Translations under genes and position numbers: made by a program
The notes under the pieces: model-generated
Told to the model about the DNA's origin: nothing
The model's database searches: none
What the model saw: only the letters and a program-made list of their open reading frames with translations
In this document: one piece after another, positions 16,520 through 28,000 of the stretch
Layout of the letters: each line of letters begins with the position of its first letter
Numbering within the stretch: the stretch's first letter is position 1
Source of the DNA: UBA1181 sp045226255
GTDB taxonomy: Bacteria; Bacteroidota; Bacteroidia; Bacteroidales; Paludibacteraceae
Assembly (NCBI GenBank): GCA_045226255.1
Contig: JBGVCG010000016.1
Span: 124,001-188,000 of the forward strand
Direction of reading: 5' to 3'
DNA: 64,000 nt

Positions 16520-17320
16520 CTATTCGATGATGCGGGTCAGCTCCATTTGGTCTTCATGCCTCAGACCAACGCTGTCGACGCGCAGGGCGCTCCAATACAT
16601 TTTGTCTCCTTCGACGGAGATATCCCAGCACTCTCGTGAGTCTCTTGCGGGTTTCAAAGACTGTTTGCGCAAGGCGAGCCATGTTCCGTCAACCATGTAT
16701 TGGTTGGTGGTTGTATGGTTCACCACCCATTCGTCGTTGACGGTGTCTCGGTCGAAAGTGAGGAATGTGCCGTCTTCCCTGAATGCCAGTCGATGGTCTG
16801 TTACGCCTGGAATACCCGGCATGGCCAACTTGCCTTCCCAGAGTCCGATGATATCCGTCGTTAAGTCTTTGTCGATTTTCCTGTATACGATGAAATGGGC
16901 ATCTTGTTGCGTCGTGTCGGTGGCGGAGTATAATGTCTTCACGTTGGCGCTCATCTGGGATTCTGTGATCGTCTCGACGTTAGTAGCCACCTTAAAAAAT
17001 TCTCCGGAGGTGAGACTTTCCGTGATGTCGTTGCCGTAGATGGTGCATTTCATCGACTTTCGGTACATCCAACCTGGATTATTCGTGGTGTCCGAAGCGC
17101 TCCGATAGGAGGACCACCCCTCTTGGTAGGTGACAACTCGTTTTTCGTTGGTTAGTACCGGAATGTTGTCCACTGTGGCAATTTCCCATTTGCCAGCTAA
17201 TTTGAACTCCACTTCCTCCTGTATCGGATAGACTTTCTCCACATATTCTGCCTGTTTCTGGCAGGAAAAAAGTGCTGTGGCTGCTATCACCATCCATATT
17301 GTATGAAACCGTCCGTTCAT
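16520..17320 (-). CDS. Lipoprotein with two lipocalin-like halves
   Basis: 266 residues. The signal sequence ends in a lipobox (ALFSCQK, Cys about residue 20), so it is a lipoprotein. The mature protein seems to repeat: GKWEIATVD near residue 43 and GLWEGKLAM near residue 160 each open a beta-rich stretch typical of small lipocalin-like domains in Bacteroidetes. No enzyme motif. It stands alone with an exact consensus promoter. Confidence 0.7.
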   Translation of the reverse strand: MNGRFHTIWMVIAATALFSCQKQAEYVEKVYPIQEEVEFKLAGKWEIATVDNIPVLTNEKRVVTYQEGWSSYRSASDTTNNPGWMYRKSMKCTIYGNDITESLTSGEFFKVATNVETITESQMSANVKTLYSATDTTQQDAHFIVYRKIDKDLTTDIIGLWEGKLAMPGIPGVTDHRLAFREDGTFLTFDRDTVNDEWVVNHTTTNQYMVDGTWLALRKQSLKPARDSRECWDISVEGDKMYWSALRVDSVGLRHEDQMELTRIIE

Positions 17321-17341
17321 TTTCGCTTCTTATTTGACAAA

Positions 17342-17372
17342 CAAAGTTACCGTAAAAAACATTAATCACAAA
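17342..17372 (-). promoter_or_regulatory. Exact consensus promoter of the lipocalin-like lipoprotein
   Basis: On the minus strand TTTG (17372-17369), a 19-base spacer, then TAACTTTG (17349-17342): a full match to the Bacteroidetes primary sigma consensus. The ATG is 21 bases below the -7 box, so the leader is very short. Confidence 0.85.
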
Positions 17373-17454
17373 AAAAGAATAAAAAAACCTTACGATTTCA
17401 CATTTTTTGAAGAATATATCATCGCATGAGAAGCGTTGTATTCAGTATACTTGG

Positions 17455-17493
17455 ACGATAAAAAAATCCCCCAGTCCGAAGACCAGGGGATTT
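17455..17493 (-). terminator. Terminator of the oad operon
   Basis: GGGGATTT/AAATCCCC arms (17486-17493 with 17464-17471), extended by a partly paired inner stem, are followed on the minus strand by a seven-T run. It begins about 20 bases after the oadB stop. Confidence 0.85.
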
Positions 17494-17514
17494 CATATAT
17501 AAACTAACTGATGA

Positions 17515-18912
17515 TTAGCCTAAGAACGATATCAGGATACCGGCAGCCACAGCGGAACCAATCACACCTGCCACGTTGGATGACATGCAATAGTTCAGCA
17601 CATGGTTACGGGAATCGTACTTCAAGGCGATATCATTGGCGACACGCGAAGCCATCGGAACAGCGCTCAAGCCTGTCGCACCAACCAACGGATTGATCTT
17701 CTTCTTCGAGAAGATGTTCATGATCTTCACCAGTAAGATACCACCGAAGATGGAGAATCCGAATGCGCAGAAACCACCGGCAACGATACCGATCGTCTTA
17801 AGGTTCAAGAACGCGTCAACCGTCATGGTAGCTCCCACAGACAAACCGAGGAAGATGGTAGCCGCATTCATGATACCATTGGAAGCCGCATTGAACAAGC
17901 GTGAAGTGTTGTTACCAATCTCCTTGATCAAGTTACCAAACATCAACATACCCACCAACGAAACTGCGTCTGGCACGATAATCGCAACAATCGTAGTAAC
18001 CGTGATTGGAAAGAGGATCTTCAACACACGCATGTTCTTGAACTCCTGCTTGCTAGGATACAACTTGTCTTGCTCCTTCATGTTGATCTTCAACTCTTTC
18101 TCGGAGCAGGTCAATTTCACTACCAACGGAATGATCACAGGCACCAAGGCCATGTATGAATATGCCGCGATGGCGATTGGACCCAACATGTGAGGAGCCA
18201 ACTTCAATGTAGTGAAGATTGCGGTCGGACCATCCGCACCACCGATGATGGCCAAAGATCCAGCCTCTTTCATTGTGAAGAATTGGCTTCCCACCAACAA
18301 CACAGCGAAGATACCGAATTGCGCACCCGCGCCGAAGATAGCCAGCTTCAGGTTACGCAACATCGGACCGAAGTCTGTCAGCGCACCCACACCCATGAAG
18401 ATGATTGGAGGCAAAAGACCTGACTTGATCAATGCGTAATAGATGTAGTTCATGATACCGAACTCATGAGCGATGTCATGCAAAGGCATTTGCCAGATAT
18501 CATACACCTCAATATGGTTCAACAAATTAGCGTCCTGAAGTATCGCATTGCCTTCCAAGGCTGGATTATACCACAGTTTTCCAAGTTGGACGAAACCTTC
18601 CTTAGCTTCCTCAGTACCCTCCGCGAAAGAGAGGACCTGGAACCCACTATCCAATCCATTGTTCAGGAATTCATTCGAGATACGGAAAATCTCACCCACA
18701 CCATTCACAGCCAGCACACCCATGCCACCTCCAGGGAAGTTGGCGATCAGCACACCGAAAGCGATTGGAACAAGCAACAACGGTTCATACTCCTTCTTGA
18801 TACCCAAATAGAGCAGGAAGAAGGCCAAAAGAATCATTATGAAGTATGAGGGATTGTCAACAAAGTTGCCAATCGCCGTCATGCCATATATTTTATCTAA
18901 TATTTCTCCCAT
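17515..18912 (-). CDS. oadB: Sodium ion-translocating decarboxylase beta subunit
   Basis: Integral membrane carboxybiotin decarboxylase: it removes CO2 from biotin and uses the energy to pump Na+ outward. About ten or more hydrophobic spans over 465 residues, with the conserved GGADGPTAIFTTLKLAP segment and GLSVGATMTVDAFLN. Length is slightly above the usual 375-435 because of a longer N-terminal and first-loop region (about residues 60-135). Follows oadA by 8 bases in the order G-A-B. Confidence 0.94.
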   Translation of the reverse strand: MGEILDKIYGMTAIGNFVDNPSYFIMILLAFFLLYLGIKKEYEPLLLVPIAFGVLIANFPGGGMGVLAVNGVGEIFRISNEFLNNGLDSGFQVLSFAEGTEEAKEGFVQLGKLWYNPALEGNAILQDANLLNHIEVYDIWQMPLHDIAHEFGIMNYIYYALIKSGLLPPIIFMGVGALTDFGPMLRNLKLAIFGAGAQFGIFAVLLVGSQFFTMKEAGSLAIIGGADGPTAIFTTLKLAPHMLGPIAIAAYSYMALVPVIIPLVVKLTCSEKELKINMKEQDKLYPSKQEFKNMRVLKILFPITVTTIVAIIVPDAVSLVGMLMFGNLIKEIGNNTSRLFNAASNGIMNAATIFLGLSVGATMTVDAFLNLKTIGIVAGGFCAFGFSIFGGILLVKIMNIFSKKKINPLVGATGLSAVPMASRVANDIALKYDSRNHVLNYCMSSNVAGVIGSAVAAGILISFLG

Positions 18913-18920
18913 GATTCCTC

Positions 18921-20759
18921 TTATTTAATTCTCATCAAAACATCATCTTCGGAAACGGAAGAACCGCTTGTCAAGCAAATCTGAGTGATGACACCATCAC
19001 ACTCAGCCGCGATAGCATTGAATGTCTTCATCGCCTCCACGTAGCAAACCACTTGGCCCTTCTTCACGGCGTCACCTACCTTAACCGGTGCGTCACCCGA
19101 ATTCTTCACTAAGTAGAACTTGCCCTCCAATGGAGAGGTCAATTCAGTTCCTTCGCCAGGAGCCGCAGCCACCGCCGCACCAGTCGCTGCCGCAGGAGCA
19201 GCAGAACCATCATTCGCGCCGATCGTGACGTTATACTTAACACCATTTACCTCAACAGTTACGGTTTGAGGCAATTCGACACCGCCCTTGCAAGCGGCTC
19301 TCTTCGCCTTACGCTCCTCAAGGTCAGCCAAGAAGTCAGCCTTAGCCTTACCAGACTTGTAAGCCCTGTACTGTTGTGGGTGCATAGCCAACTCGAACAA
19401 CTCCTCGTCGTCCTGACCGAAGTCCCAACCCTCTTTCTTCATCTCCTCGCGGAAGGTGTCCAGAGCGTCAGGATAGTTGCTTTGAGGATCCTCTGTATGG
19501 AACTCGCGGCCTTGCTCTTTCGCTTTGGCAACCAATTCAGGAGCCAAAGGGCCAGGCAAGTTACCGGATTTACCCAACATCATATCCCAAATATCGTCAG
19601 CGATCATAGACCAACGCTCCTTGCCCTTCTCCATCTGCATAACGTTCATCAACGCCATGTTCTTCACATATTGTGAGAATGGAGTCACCAAGCAAGGGTA
19701 ACCCATCATAGGCCATACATATTTCACCTCGTCGAACAGTTTGATCAACAGTTCGTCTTGGCTCATCTTAGGCTTGCCGTTCTTCTCCTTCCACTTGTTG
19801 ATGGACTCAAGGTTCGTCTCCAAGTCAGTCATCAAGGAACCCATCATACCGCCTGGCAATCCAGGACCGATCAACAAGGAGTTCATCATACGGTTACGAG
19901 GAGGAATATAATAGCCCAAGAAATCATCCATCATCTCCTTGATCAAGGTACGAGCCTCCATGTATGCCTCCATGTTGATTTCCTTCACCTTGAAACCGGC
20001 ATCCTTCAACATAGCCTGAACAGCGATCACGTCAGCGTGACCAGTACCCCAAGAGAGAGGTTCCATACCAACGTCCACATAGTCGCAACCAGCCTTGCAG
20101 ACCTCCAAGATGGATGCCATGTTGAAGCCAGGACCAGCGTGGCTGTGATATTGGATCGTGATATCCTTGATCGCCTTGATGTTCTTCGTCAATTCACCCA
20201 AGAAGGCAGGACGGCCGATACCAGCCATATCCTTCAAACAGATCTCGTCACATCCGGCATCGATCAACTCCTTAGCCATTTTCGTGTAATACTCCACGGT
20301 ATGGATCGGAGAATAGGTGATGCAAAGACAACACTGGGAGATCATGCCACCATCGTGTGCATATTTGATGGAAGGGATAATGTTACGGGTATCGTTCAAA
20401 CCACAGAATGTACGGGTGATATCAGTACCCTGTTTCTTCTTAACCACGTAGAAGAGTTTGCGGACATCCGCAGGAACCGGACTCATACGAAGGCCATTCA
20501 AGGCGCGGTCCAACATATGGGTTTGAATGCCAGCCTCATGGAAAGGCTTCGTCCACTGACGAACTGCATTGTTCGGATTTTCTCCGTAGAGGAGATTCAC
20601 CTGCTCAAATCCACCACCATTTGTTTCTACTCTGTCGAAGCAGCCCATCTTCACGATTACGGGCGCTACTTTCATCAATTGGTCGACGCGTGGTACATAC
20701 TTACCTGCGGCCTGCCACATGTCTCTGAAAACGAGACTGAATTTAACTTCTTTAGCCAT
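18921..20759 (-). CDS. oadA: Oxaloacetate decarboxylase alpha subunit (carboxyltransferase plus biotin carrier)
   Basis: 612 residues. The N-terminal HMGL-like TIM barrel carries VFRDMWQAAG (metal-binding RD), TRTFCGLND and YHSHAGPGFN; the conserved carboxylase domain follows. An Ala/Pro-rich linker (about 515-535) leads to a biotinyl domain with VEAMKT, the biotin Lys at residue 578, 34 from the end. It transfers carboxyl from oxaloacetate (or possibly methylmalonyl-CoA) to biotin. The RDMWQAAG variant of the N-terminal motif, rather than RDxxQS, is one I associate with Bacteroidales homologues often named pyruvate carboxylase subunit B. Confidence 0.93.
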   Translation of the reverse strand: MAKEVKFSLVFRDMWQAAGKYVPRVDQLMKVAPVIVKMGCFDRVETNGGGFEQVNLLYGENPNNAVRQWTKPFHEAGIQTHMLDRALNGLRMSPVPADVRKLFYVVKKKQGTDITRTFCGLNDTRNIIPSIKYAHDGGMISQCCLCITYSPIHTVEYYTKMAKELIDAGCDEICLKDMAGIGRPAFLGELTKNIKAIKDITIQYHSHAGPGFNMASILEVCKAGCDYVDVGMEPLSWGTGHADVIAVQAMLKDAGFKVKEINMEAYMEARTLIKEMMDDFLGYYIPPRNRMMNSLLIGPGLPGGMMGSLMTDLETNLESINKWKEKNGKPKMSQDELLIKLFDEVKYVWPMMGYPCLVTPFSQYVKNMALMNVMQMEKGKERWSMIADDIWDMMLGKSGNLPGPLAPELVAKAKEQGREFHTEDPQSNYPDALDTFREEMKKEGWDFGQDDEELFELAMHPQQYRAYKSGKAKADFLADLEERKAKRAACKGGVELPQTVTVEVNGVKYNVTIGANDGSAAPAAATGAAVAAAPGEGTELTSPLEGKFYLVKNSGDAPVKVGDAVKKGQVVCYVEAMKTFNAIAAECDGVITQICLTSGSSVSEDDVLMRIK

Positions 20760-20783
20760 TTTTCAGTTATGATTATTTTTCTC

Positions 20784-21044
20784 TTAAATTCTTTCGATTT
20801 TGTCAGCTTTTGACTTTCCATTCGTGATCTTGCTGATCGCCATGTTGATGGCTTGGGCCACATTGGCATCCACTGCACTAGGCGTTGCTGAAAACGCATT
20901 CGATTTAGGCGCCTCTTCCGCCGGCGCATACTTGTTAATCAACCTGATTAACACATTTCCTAAGAAAATAATGAGTAATAAAACGGAGAATACCGTTGCC
21001 AACCCAATGCCCATTAACTGTAGGGCTATGAAAAACTTATCCAT
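20784..21044 (-). CDS. oadG: Sodium pump decarboxylase gamma subunit
   Basis: 86 residues with one N-terminal membrane span (about 8-32, GIGLATVFSVLLLIIFLG) and a short polar tail, as in OadG, which anchors the alpha subunit to the membrane beta subunit. The tail (SNAFSATPSAVDANVAQAI) lacks an obvious His-rich zinc site. First gene of the operon, 24 bases before oadA. Confidence 0.9.
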   Translation of the reverse strand: MDKFFIALQLMGIGLATVFSVLLLIIFLGNVLIRLINKYAPAEEAPKSNAFSATPSAVDANVAQAINMAISKITNGKSKADKIERI

Positions 21045-21096
21045 TTAACCTTACTATTAGTTTTTTAGCAAAAATTTTAGCAATAAATATAATCCC

Positions 21097-21104
21097 CAAA
21101 GATA
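21097..21104 (-). promoter_or_regulatory. -7 box of the oadGAB operon
   Basis: TATCTTTG on the minus strand is an exact TAnnTTTG about 52 bases ahead of oadG. No clear -33 TTTG at the 19-base spacing. Confidence 0.55.
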
Positions 21105-21273
21105 GAAAAAATTTCTTAGACACATGATGTTTGCGCAAAAAGTTTAATGAAATTTCGATGGTGAAGAATGAATTGAAACAAAAACGGGGTCATTTCCCAC
21201 AATTAACAATTGAACGGACAAAGAATCCAATCAAAAGGAAGGAGAGCAAGATGGGCGGGCATCCTCTACCCCT

Positions 21274-21318
21274 AAAAAAACGTGGCTCAAATCCGTCATA
21301 AGACTTCATTGAGCCACG
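21274..21318 (-). terminator. Terminator after the surface-protein operon
   Basis: A 10-base perfect inverted repeat (CGTGGCTCAA 21281-21290 with TTGAGCCACG 21309-21318) followed on the minus strand by seven T, 60 bases below the stop of the coiled-coil lipoprotein. The remaining sequence from here to the oad promoter (21119-21273) shows nothing I can name. Confidence 0.88.
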
Positions 21319-21378
21319 CTCTAATGTAGTGTTCCGATCAATTATCCGTAGAGGACAATCATTTCGGATACTTGTTCA

Positions 21379-22026
21379 TCACAATTGCTTGCAGACGAAC
21401 TTCTTCGGACTGTCCACCACACCGTAGATACGGTCGGAAGAGAATGGAACAGAGATCAGATACTCGTATAGGCAGTGATCCTCCGCATTCCAATAGCGGA
21501 AGGTCACATTGTCCGCCTCTTCTCCCGTCCCAATGACAGACAGAAGGAACTTGCCGTCGATGGCTTTCTCTACGCCCCTGCACTCGCTTCCGACGAAAGC
21601 GGCCATGAGGTCATCTGCTGAAGCCTTCGATTTGAGTTCGGCCGGAAGTTCGAATACTACCGTCATGGTGTATGCGTAGTTGCCTGCGATAGCTACAGAC
21701 TTCCAACCCGGGTTTTCATACGTGTTGCCCGTCGGAACGATTACGGAAGTGGTGTCCGTTTCCTCATTGTTCAGAGGATCAGACTCATCTCCTTGGAGCT
21801 TCTTAAGCAATTCGTCCAGCTTCTTGTTGGTCTCATCCAATTGCTTGTTCGTATTGTTCAAGCTATTCTTCTCATCCTCTAACTGCTTGATAAGCGCATT
21901 TTTCTGTCTTATCTGCTCTTCAAGCGACTCGATCTCGTCATCGTCTTTGCAACTCTGGAAAGATCCGGATAAGAGGAAGAGGGATAATGCAATATAAAAC
22001 CAATTCTTCATAATATACTCTCCCAT
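21379..22026 (-). CDS. Coiled-coil lipoprotein sharing a domain with the giant surface protein
   Basis: 215 residues (210 if the second ATG at 22011 is used). Lipobox GSFQSCKDDD, then a heptad-patterned coiled coil (about 30-78) and a short acidic linker. The C-terminal domain (about 100-215, from NPGWKSVAI to the end) aligns by eye with a module near residue 2800-2910 of the 3282-residue protein encoded immediately upstream: DDLMAAFVGSECRGVEKA against RDMLAAFYKGKCVGVANM, and FRYWNAE against YRAWDAS. Its start is 1 base past the upstream stop. It may anchor or cap that partner at the outer membrane. Confidence 0.8.
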   Translation of the reverse strand: MGEYIMKNWFYIALSLFLLSGSFQSCKDDDEIESLEEQIRQKNALIKQLEDEKNSLNNTNKQLDETNKKLDELLKKLQGDESDPLNNEETDTTSVIVPTGNTYENPGWKSVAIAGNYAYTMTVVFELPAELKSKASADDLMAAFVGSECRGVEKAIDGKFLLSVIGTGEEADNVTFRYWNAEDHCLYEYLISVPFSSDRIYGVVDSPKKFVCKQL

Positions 22027-22027
22027 A

Positions 22028-25000
22028 TTACTTCTTTACAACTTTAAATACTTTAGATTTATCGTTTTGGCTAATCTTCAACACATATGAGCCAGGAACT
22101 AAGCCACTCATATTGATGTTCTCGTCCAAAACATTATCCGATGCGGAAACTTGTTTCTCAAAGATAAGAGCACCTACCACATCGAAGAGTTCGAGCGTCA
22201 CATCGCCTTCTCCATCTAATCTGCCGGCAACGTTCATCACGTCAACCACAGGATTTGGATATACGGTCAACGACTCTATGCCACCCACGTTGAAGTTCAA
22301 CATAAATGGTTGGCTAGGCGAACCATATACTGCATCACCGGTGAAGGTTAATGTGTTGTCTGCCTCGTAAATGACTCCGTCACGTTCCATCGTGAAACGA
22401 ACTTTGTCACCTGCGTTAGCCGAAACATTGATGAATTGAAGAGCAAGGTCATTCGCCAAAGCTACTTCCTCTACCTTATTCTCCTCATTTCCGACAAGTG
22501 CACGAAGGACATCACCCTCCCTCTTTTCAGGGGCAGCTGCGATGATACTCATGTTAGACTCGTAGGCGGATGACTTCACGCTAACAGAAGAACGCAAAGC
22601 TGATGCGGAAGATGGATACTTGAACGTGCATGCGTCACCAGTGTTCTTCAACATGTAACCGCAATTAGGCTGCAGGCTCTTGAGGGAACCAATCCACTCA
22701 TTGCCATAGTACATGGCGAATCCTTCACTCGATTTGATGACATCGCCATCTTTAGCCTCATAATCAGCCAAAGCTGTCTTCAACATCATGCTACCGGTTG
22801 GTAAGTAAGCGATGTAGTTCCAAGAATTAGCCTGCACGGAAATCTTCGTCGAATCTAAGTTGATGTCAGATCCAGAGACAGACAAGGTTTGGTCTATGTC
22901 GGAATAAATCTTGAACATGTTCGTATTGTTCAATTTTATACCCGCGGTCGTCCATTGGTTGGTTGCTGTAGAATAGTTTGCGTATGGCATGCTCAAGGTC
23001 TTCACGATGCTGTTTGACCCCCATTTCCCACTACTGAGGTAGGTGTTGATGTCTGCCATGCCTTTCTTATTCGCCAGATTGAAGGAAACCCAGTTCCATC
23101 CCTTGCTCAAAGGTATGTTCTGATATCTAGTTTTTCCGTTAGAGAATACGATCGGTGCGGTCGGCTTTCCGTAAACAGTGTCACTGACAAATGATACACT
23201 TGGGGATGCGACTGCCTCCGACATGAGTCCCTTGCTAGCGTCCCATGCGCGATAAACCAAACCATTGTATTTTGTGGTGTCGCAATAAACTGTCAACATT
23301 GCATACCACAAATCCATGGTCTTGTCATAGCTCATGTTAGCCACACCGACACACTTGCCTTTATAGAAGGCCGCAAGCATATCTCTCTCATCGTTGGAGA
23401 ATTGGTTGTCCAACTTGATTTGAGCGAATACAGCCATGCTGAATTCATACTTCGAAGGATCAACGCTCCAATCAGGGGTGTCACCCTCCACCGTCACATT
23501 GAGGGCGAGAGGTTCTGTCACGTTATTGGAGTTTGTCAAGTAAACCACTTCGTCGTATGTACCGACAGCAAGAGATGGATCGATTTCAAACTCTATGGTC
23601 TGCTTCTCCAACGGGTTGATGGAGCCAGATTCCGTAGAGGCGCTCAACCAAGAAGGCATGTTCTTCAGGCTGTAATTGATGACGGAACCGCCCTTGTTAA
23701 CGATTGGCATCTCGAACTTGTACGGCTCGTTTTGCTTCTTGTTGACAGTCACCACATCATCCATCCACTTCAATTGGTTGCGGTCGATGTAAGCGCTCCA
23801 TGTGATTGGGGAAACGATGTAGTTTCCGTTCACATCCTGCACTTGGTTGACCGTAAAGTTGACGATGGTCTTCTCGATACGGTAGTCTTGCTCTTGCAAG
23901 GTAATAATCAAAGCGTCGTCGTTAACCACCCAATCATACGCCAAAGAAGAAGTCGCACCCTTCGTTTTAACTGGAGGGATATTTTGGGACTCGGAAACTT
24001 CACCTTGCATCGTCGCGAACGCCAACTTCTTGCCATTACCGTCCAATGCGTCATTTCCCTTATCCTCCAATGTGAACTGCATCTCTGATCTTCCTTGCCA
24101 TTCAACGTAGTGTTCGAACGGATAGTAGAGCAAGAGACCCATCTCGTCGCCATTCACCTTCTGGTTGTAGAAATTCTCCACCTGGGATTGTTGACGATAG
24201 AGATTCCAGAGTCTCACCTCATCAATCCTACCCGAGAAATACTGATCAGCTTTTCTCTGCTTCGCAACAGTTGTCGAGTCGTTTGCAACATAATATACAC
24301 GCGCGCCAGCGAACAACTTATCAGAAGCAATGCCACCAATCTTATCAGCAGAGAAGTAAGTGTTCAACTCACCATCCACATAGATACGGGCGACGCCAGA
24401 AGAACGGCTCACCGCAAGGGTGAAGTTATGCCAGTTATTGTCGGAGAAGTCTCCCTCCAAAGGCGTCACGTAACCATTGTGACGGAATGTCAACGCACCC
24501 GTTGGGTCAAAACCGACGCTAAATAGTTTAGTAGCGTCTTCGTCATCCGAAGCCAAACCTGTACCATTGGAGATTAAGGTCTGACCCTTTGCTTCAGATT
24601 CAGCATTGAACCAGAACTCAAGGGTGAAGTCCATATCCGAAGTGATGACAGCCGACGAACTATTCATGGCAACGTAACTTTGACCATTGAATTCAGCCGA
24701 ACGTCCCTCAGGCAATGCCCAAGAACCACCCTTCATCAACAAATTAGCGCCGCGAGCCTTATCTTCCGTAGCGGCACCCTTCGCCTCTTCCATCTCATAG
24801 TAAGCCATCAAATTCAGGTCATTACCAGAGAGCTGTGACGTGCAATTGGCTTGGATAGTAGCAGAAGAACGAACCGAATTCCAGATACGGAATTGATCCA
24901 CCTTACCATTAAAGTAGCCGTTAGCAGAGGCTACATTCCTACCCACTTCAATGACACCGTCACCCTTGTAAGCCTCAACATTAACTGAATTAATAACAGG

Positions 25001-28000
25001 CATGTAGTTCACATAAGCAGTCACGGTCTTATTCTCATTGTTATAGACCAAAGCGACATGGTTCCAAGAAGATTTCTCCCATGCAGGAACACTCTCCGAA
25101 ACGAGTACCTTGTTGCCAACCTTGACGACAATCTTACCCTCCTTGTTCATGCCCATGGAAATAGACTCCGTTGCATCACCATGGCTGAAGAATGTCGCGT
25201 TTTGCAAAGAATCGTAGTTCACCCAACACTCGAAGGTCAAGTCCTTGTTGGCGAAGTTGCGAGTAACCTCTGTCGTGAGGTAATCGTTCTCACCATCCAA
25301 GGCGATAGCCACGCTATGGTCAGAGGCCACACCGTTACGTACACCCGTAATCTCAAAGTTATTGATGGTCAACATACCTTCCGCAATGGTCTCGTTGAAG
25401 TCGATTCGAATATCATCATCAATGGTCAGCACGCCATTGGCTGGTTTAGGGGAACCGAACAAACGAGGAATGTACATATCCTTGATACCAGAAACCACTT
25501 CGGAAGGATTCTCATACAACTCATTGTTGATATTACAGAACGAAACCGCACGCAGATCATACTTCTGATCAGGGAGGTTATCCATATAAAAATTGTAATA
25601 GATGTTACCAGCGTCCTCAGAAGAGATGGTGAAGGCATTGAATCCATCCTCCATCGCTTTCTGAGTCAAAGAATCGCTCTTGTAATAATAAACCAACGTA
25701 ATCCAATCATTATCAGATGAGGAAGCGGACTTGTACTGCAACTCCAAATGCTCAAAATCGGCATAGTTTACATCAAACTCTGAGATGGTAATCGGCATAT
25801 AATGCTTAACAACGCCTTGCACCGTATCTGTCGCACAGTTGGTGTTGTATGTCCAATTATTCGAAGGATTCACGATGGAGACATCCGTACATGAAGGAAT
25901 GAAGTGGACAGAAAAGGCTGCCGTATCAGCAATCACATCCAAGAAGGATGTAGGGTCTGACTGACATTTAGAAGACAATACCAATTGCAGGTTGTCATAA
26001 TTCAACGCCCTACCTTTTGCCACCGACATCGTCTTAACAAGCGTCTCGCCGGCAGGGACAAGGTAATCCAAAGCGAATCCGGACATGGAGTTTCCATCTA
26101 TTGTAGGAATCGCCCCATCAGGGTTAGATGCATCAATCAGACGAAGATCGAACCATTGATCTTCATTTGTCTCAGAATTGTTTCGAAGATAAAGCGTGAA
26201 AAAGGCCTCTTCCCCAGATGGAACATTTTCCACGAAATCGTTCTCAATACTAATACTTGGCACCTCTAACTGCATCGTTTGTGCACCTATGACCTTCCCT
26301 CTTTCGTAATATTGGGTCTCGTAAGCCTTCTCATAAGGACAAGAAGTCGCACCTCCTCGGGTAATGAAGACGAATGAGGAATAATAGTCTTTGTCCGCAA
26401 GATCGGTCGTATCCACAGCGCCCACATGTGCCGGATTATCATATTCCTCCGAAGTGCTAGTCCATTTTTTCTCACGATAGACATCGACAGATAGGTAATC
26501 ATCATCACCATCCTCGGCCAACACAAATCCTTTACTGTGGCTACGTTCAACCTCGCTTTCAAAAGATCCACCTTGAGTGGTTGTGACTTTTTCCTCAATA
26601 GCGAAAGTAGTTGCAAAATAGTTGATCGTTTCCACCTCAACATCCGTTGAATTCTCCACAGCAACACCCACATTGAAAGAGAATGTGCTACTATTGCTTC
26701 TACCAGACGAATACTCTTCCGTGTATTCTATAGGAGACCCTGCATGGAAAGAATAGTTCGAAACCTTGTATTCCGAAAATATTTTATCCGAAAAATAAAC
26801 CTTTTGTTCCTCGTTTTCGCTCATTCTATCTTTCCATGCCTTAATCCATTGGTTCAGCACTTTAATCGTATCACGATATATGATGATGGACATATCCTTC
26901 GAAATTTCCTTCGTAGGAGAAATAACCTTATAACTTGGACCATCGAGGTCGTTTTCAGCAATACCATTAGACGTGTTCTTAATGGATTCATCAGAATTAC
27001 TTTTGCCGAAATCAGGATCATTTTCAGAGAGATATGAGAGGTAATAGGTCTCTCCCGTTTCTTCTGCCAATTGCTTATATTTCAACGTGTCGTTTATTCC
27101 ATTAACAATTAGAATACTTCTTTTCAGATTCTCCATGTTCGGAATAAGAGTCTGTTCTATATAGACCTGAGGGAATGCGAACAATGTGTTAAAACTCTGA
27201 TTCAAACTGATTGCCGCACTTTTCACCAACACATAATCCTTTCCCGTCGTATCTGTATAAACAACTTCATACTTGTTAGGATGAGCCAAATACTCTTTTT
27301 TCTTAATCAAAGAGACTGCGTCACTTTCACCGAAATACATATTTGTGGAATATCCGACGTAGACATCACCATTCGCACCAACATATAATGGGTCATCACT
27401 TGTCTGGAAGCGAGTGGTCAACGTAGTAGTGCTCGTCTTCTGATTTGCCGCCTCATAAGACTCCTCATGTGCGACTCCAACCTTTGTCGTATTAGTGGTA
27501 CCAGCACTCTCCTCTTGAGCGACAAGAGTAGCCGGAGTTACAACTCCATTATAAATTTTCACTTTTACACCTTCGACAATATTCGCACCTTCGAAGCCTT
27601 CGTTTTGTACCGATCCAGTGTAAGTACTAGATTCTGTGAACGAAACACCCTTTTCCAAGAAAGAATATGAATTACTACCCGGAGGGTCTCGAAGAACCGT
27701 CAACACCTTGTCTGGTCCCGCAGTCACAAAATTGGTTCCCTTCATATGTTCGCCTTTGACATAAACCTTATTCATACCACCGACTGCGAATGGACAGTCC
27801 CATGCGATTGAAGTAGGATTATCGTCATTTCCGCAAATCACCTTAGCGGAAAGCGAGGAAGTAGCAGTCGTCATTTCCGGTTCGCCGGCCAAAAAACTAA
27901 TGAAACCGATGCCATTCGTATCAGCTTCTACCTGAATGGACTTACTTCCATCTGCGAAATTAACGGAGAAATCGAACTTGCCATCCATCACAGGTACGAT

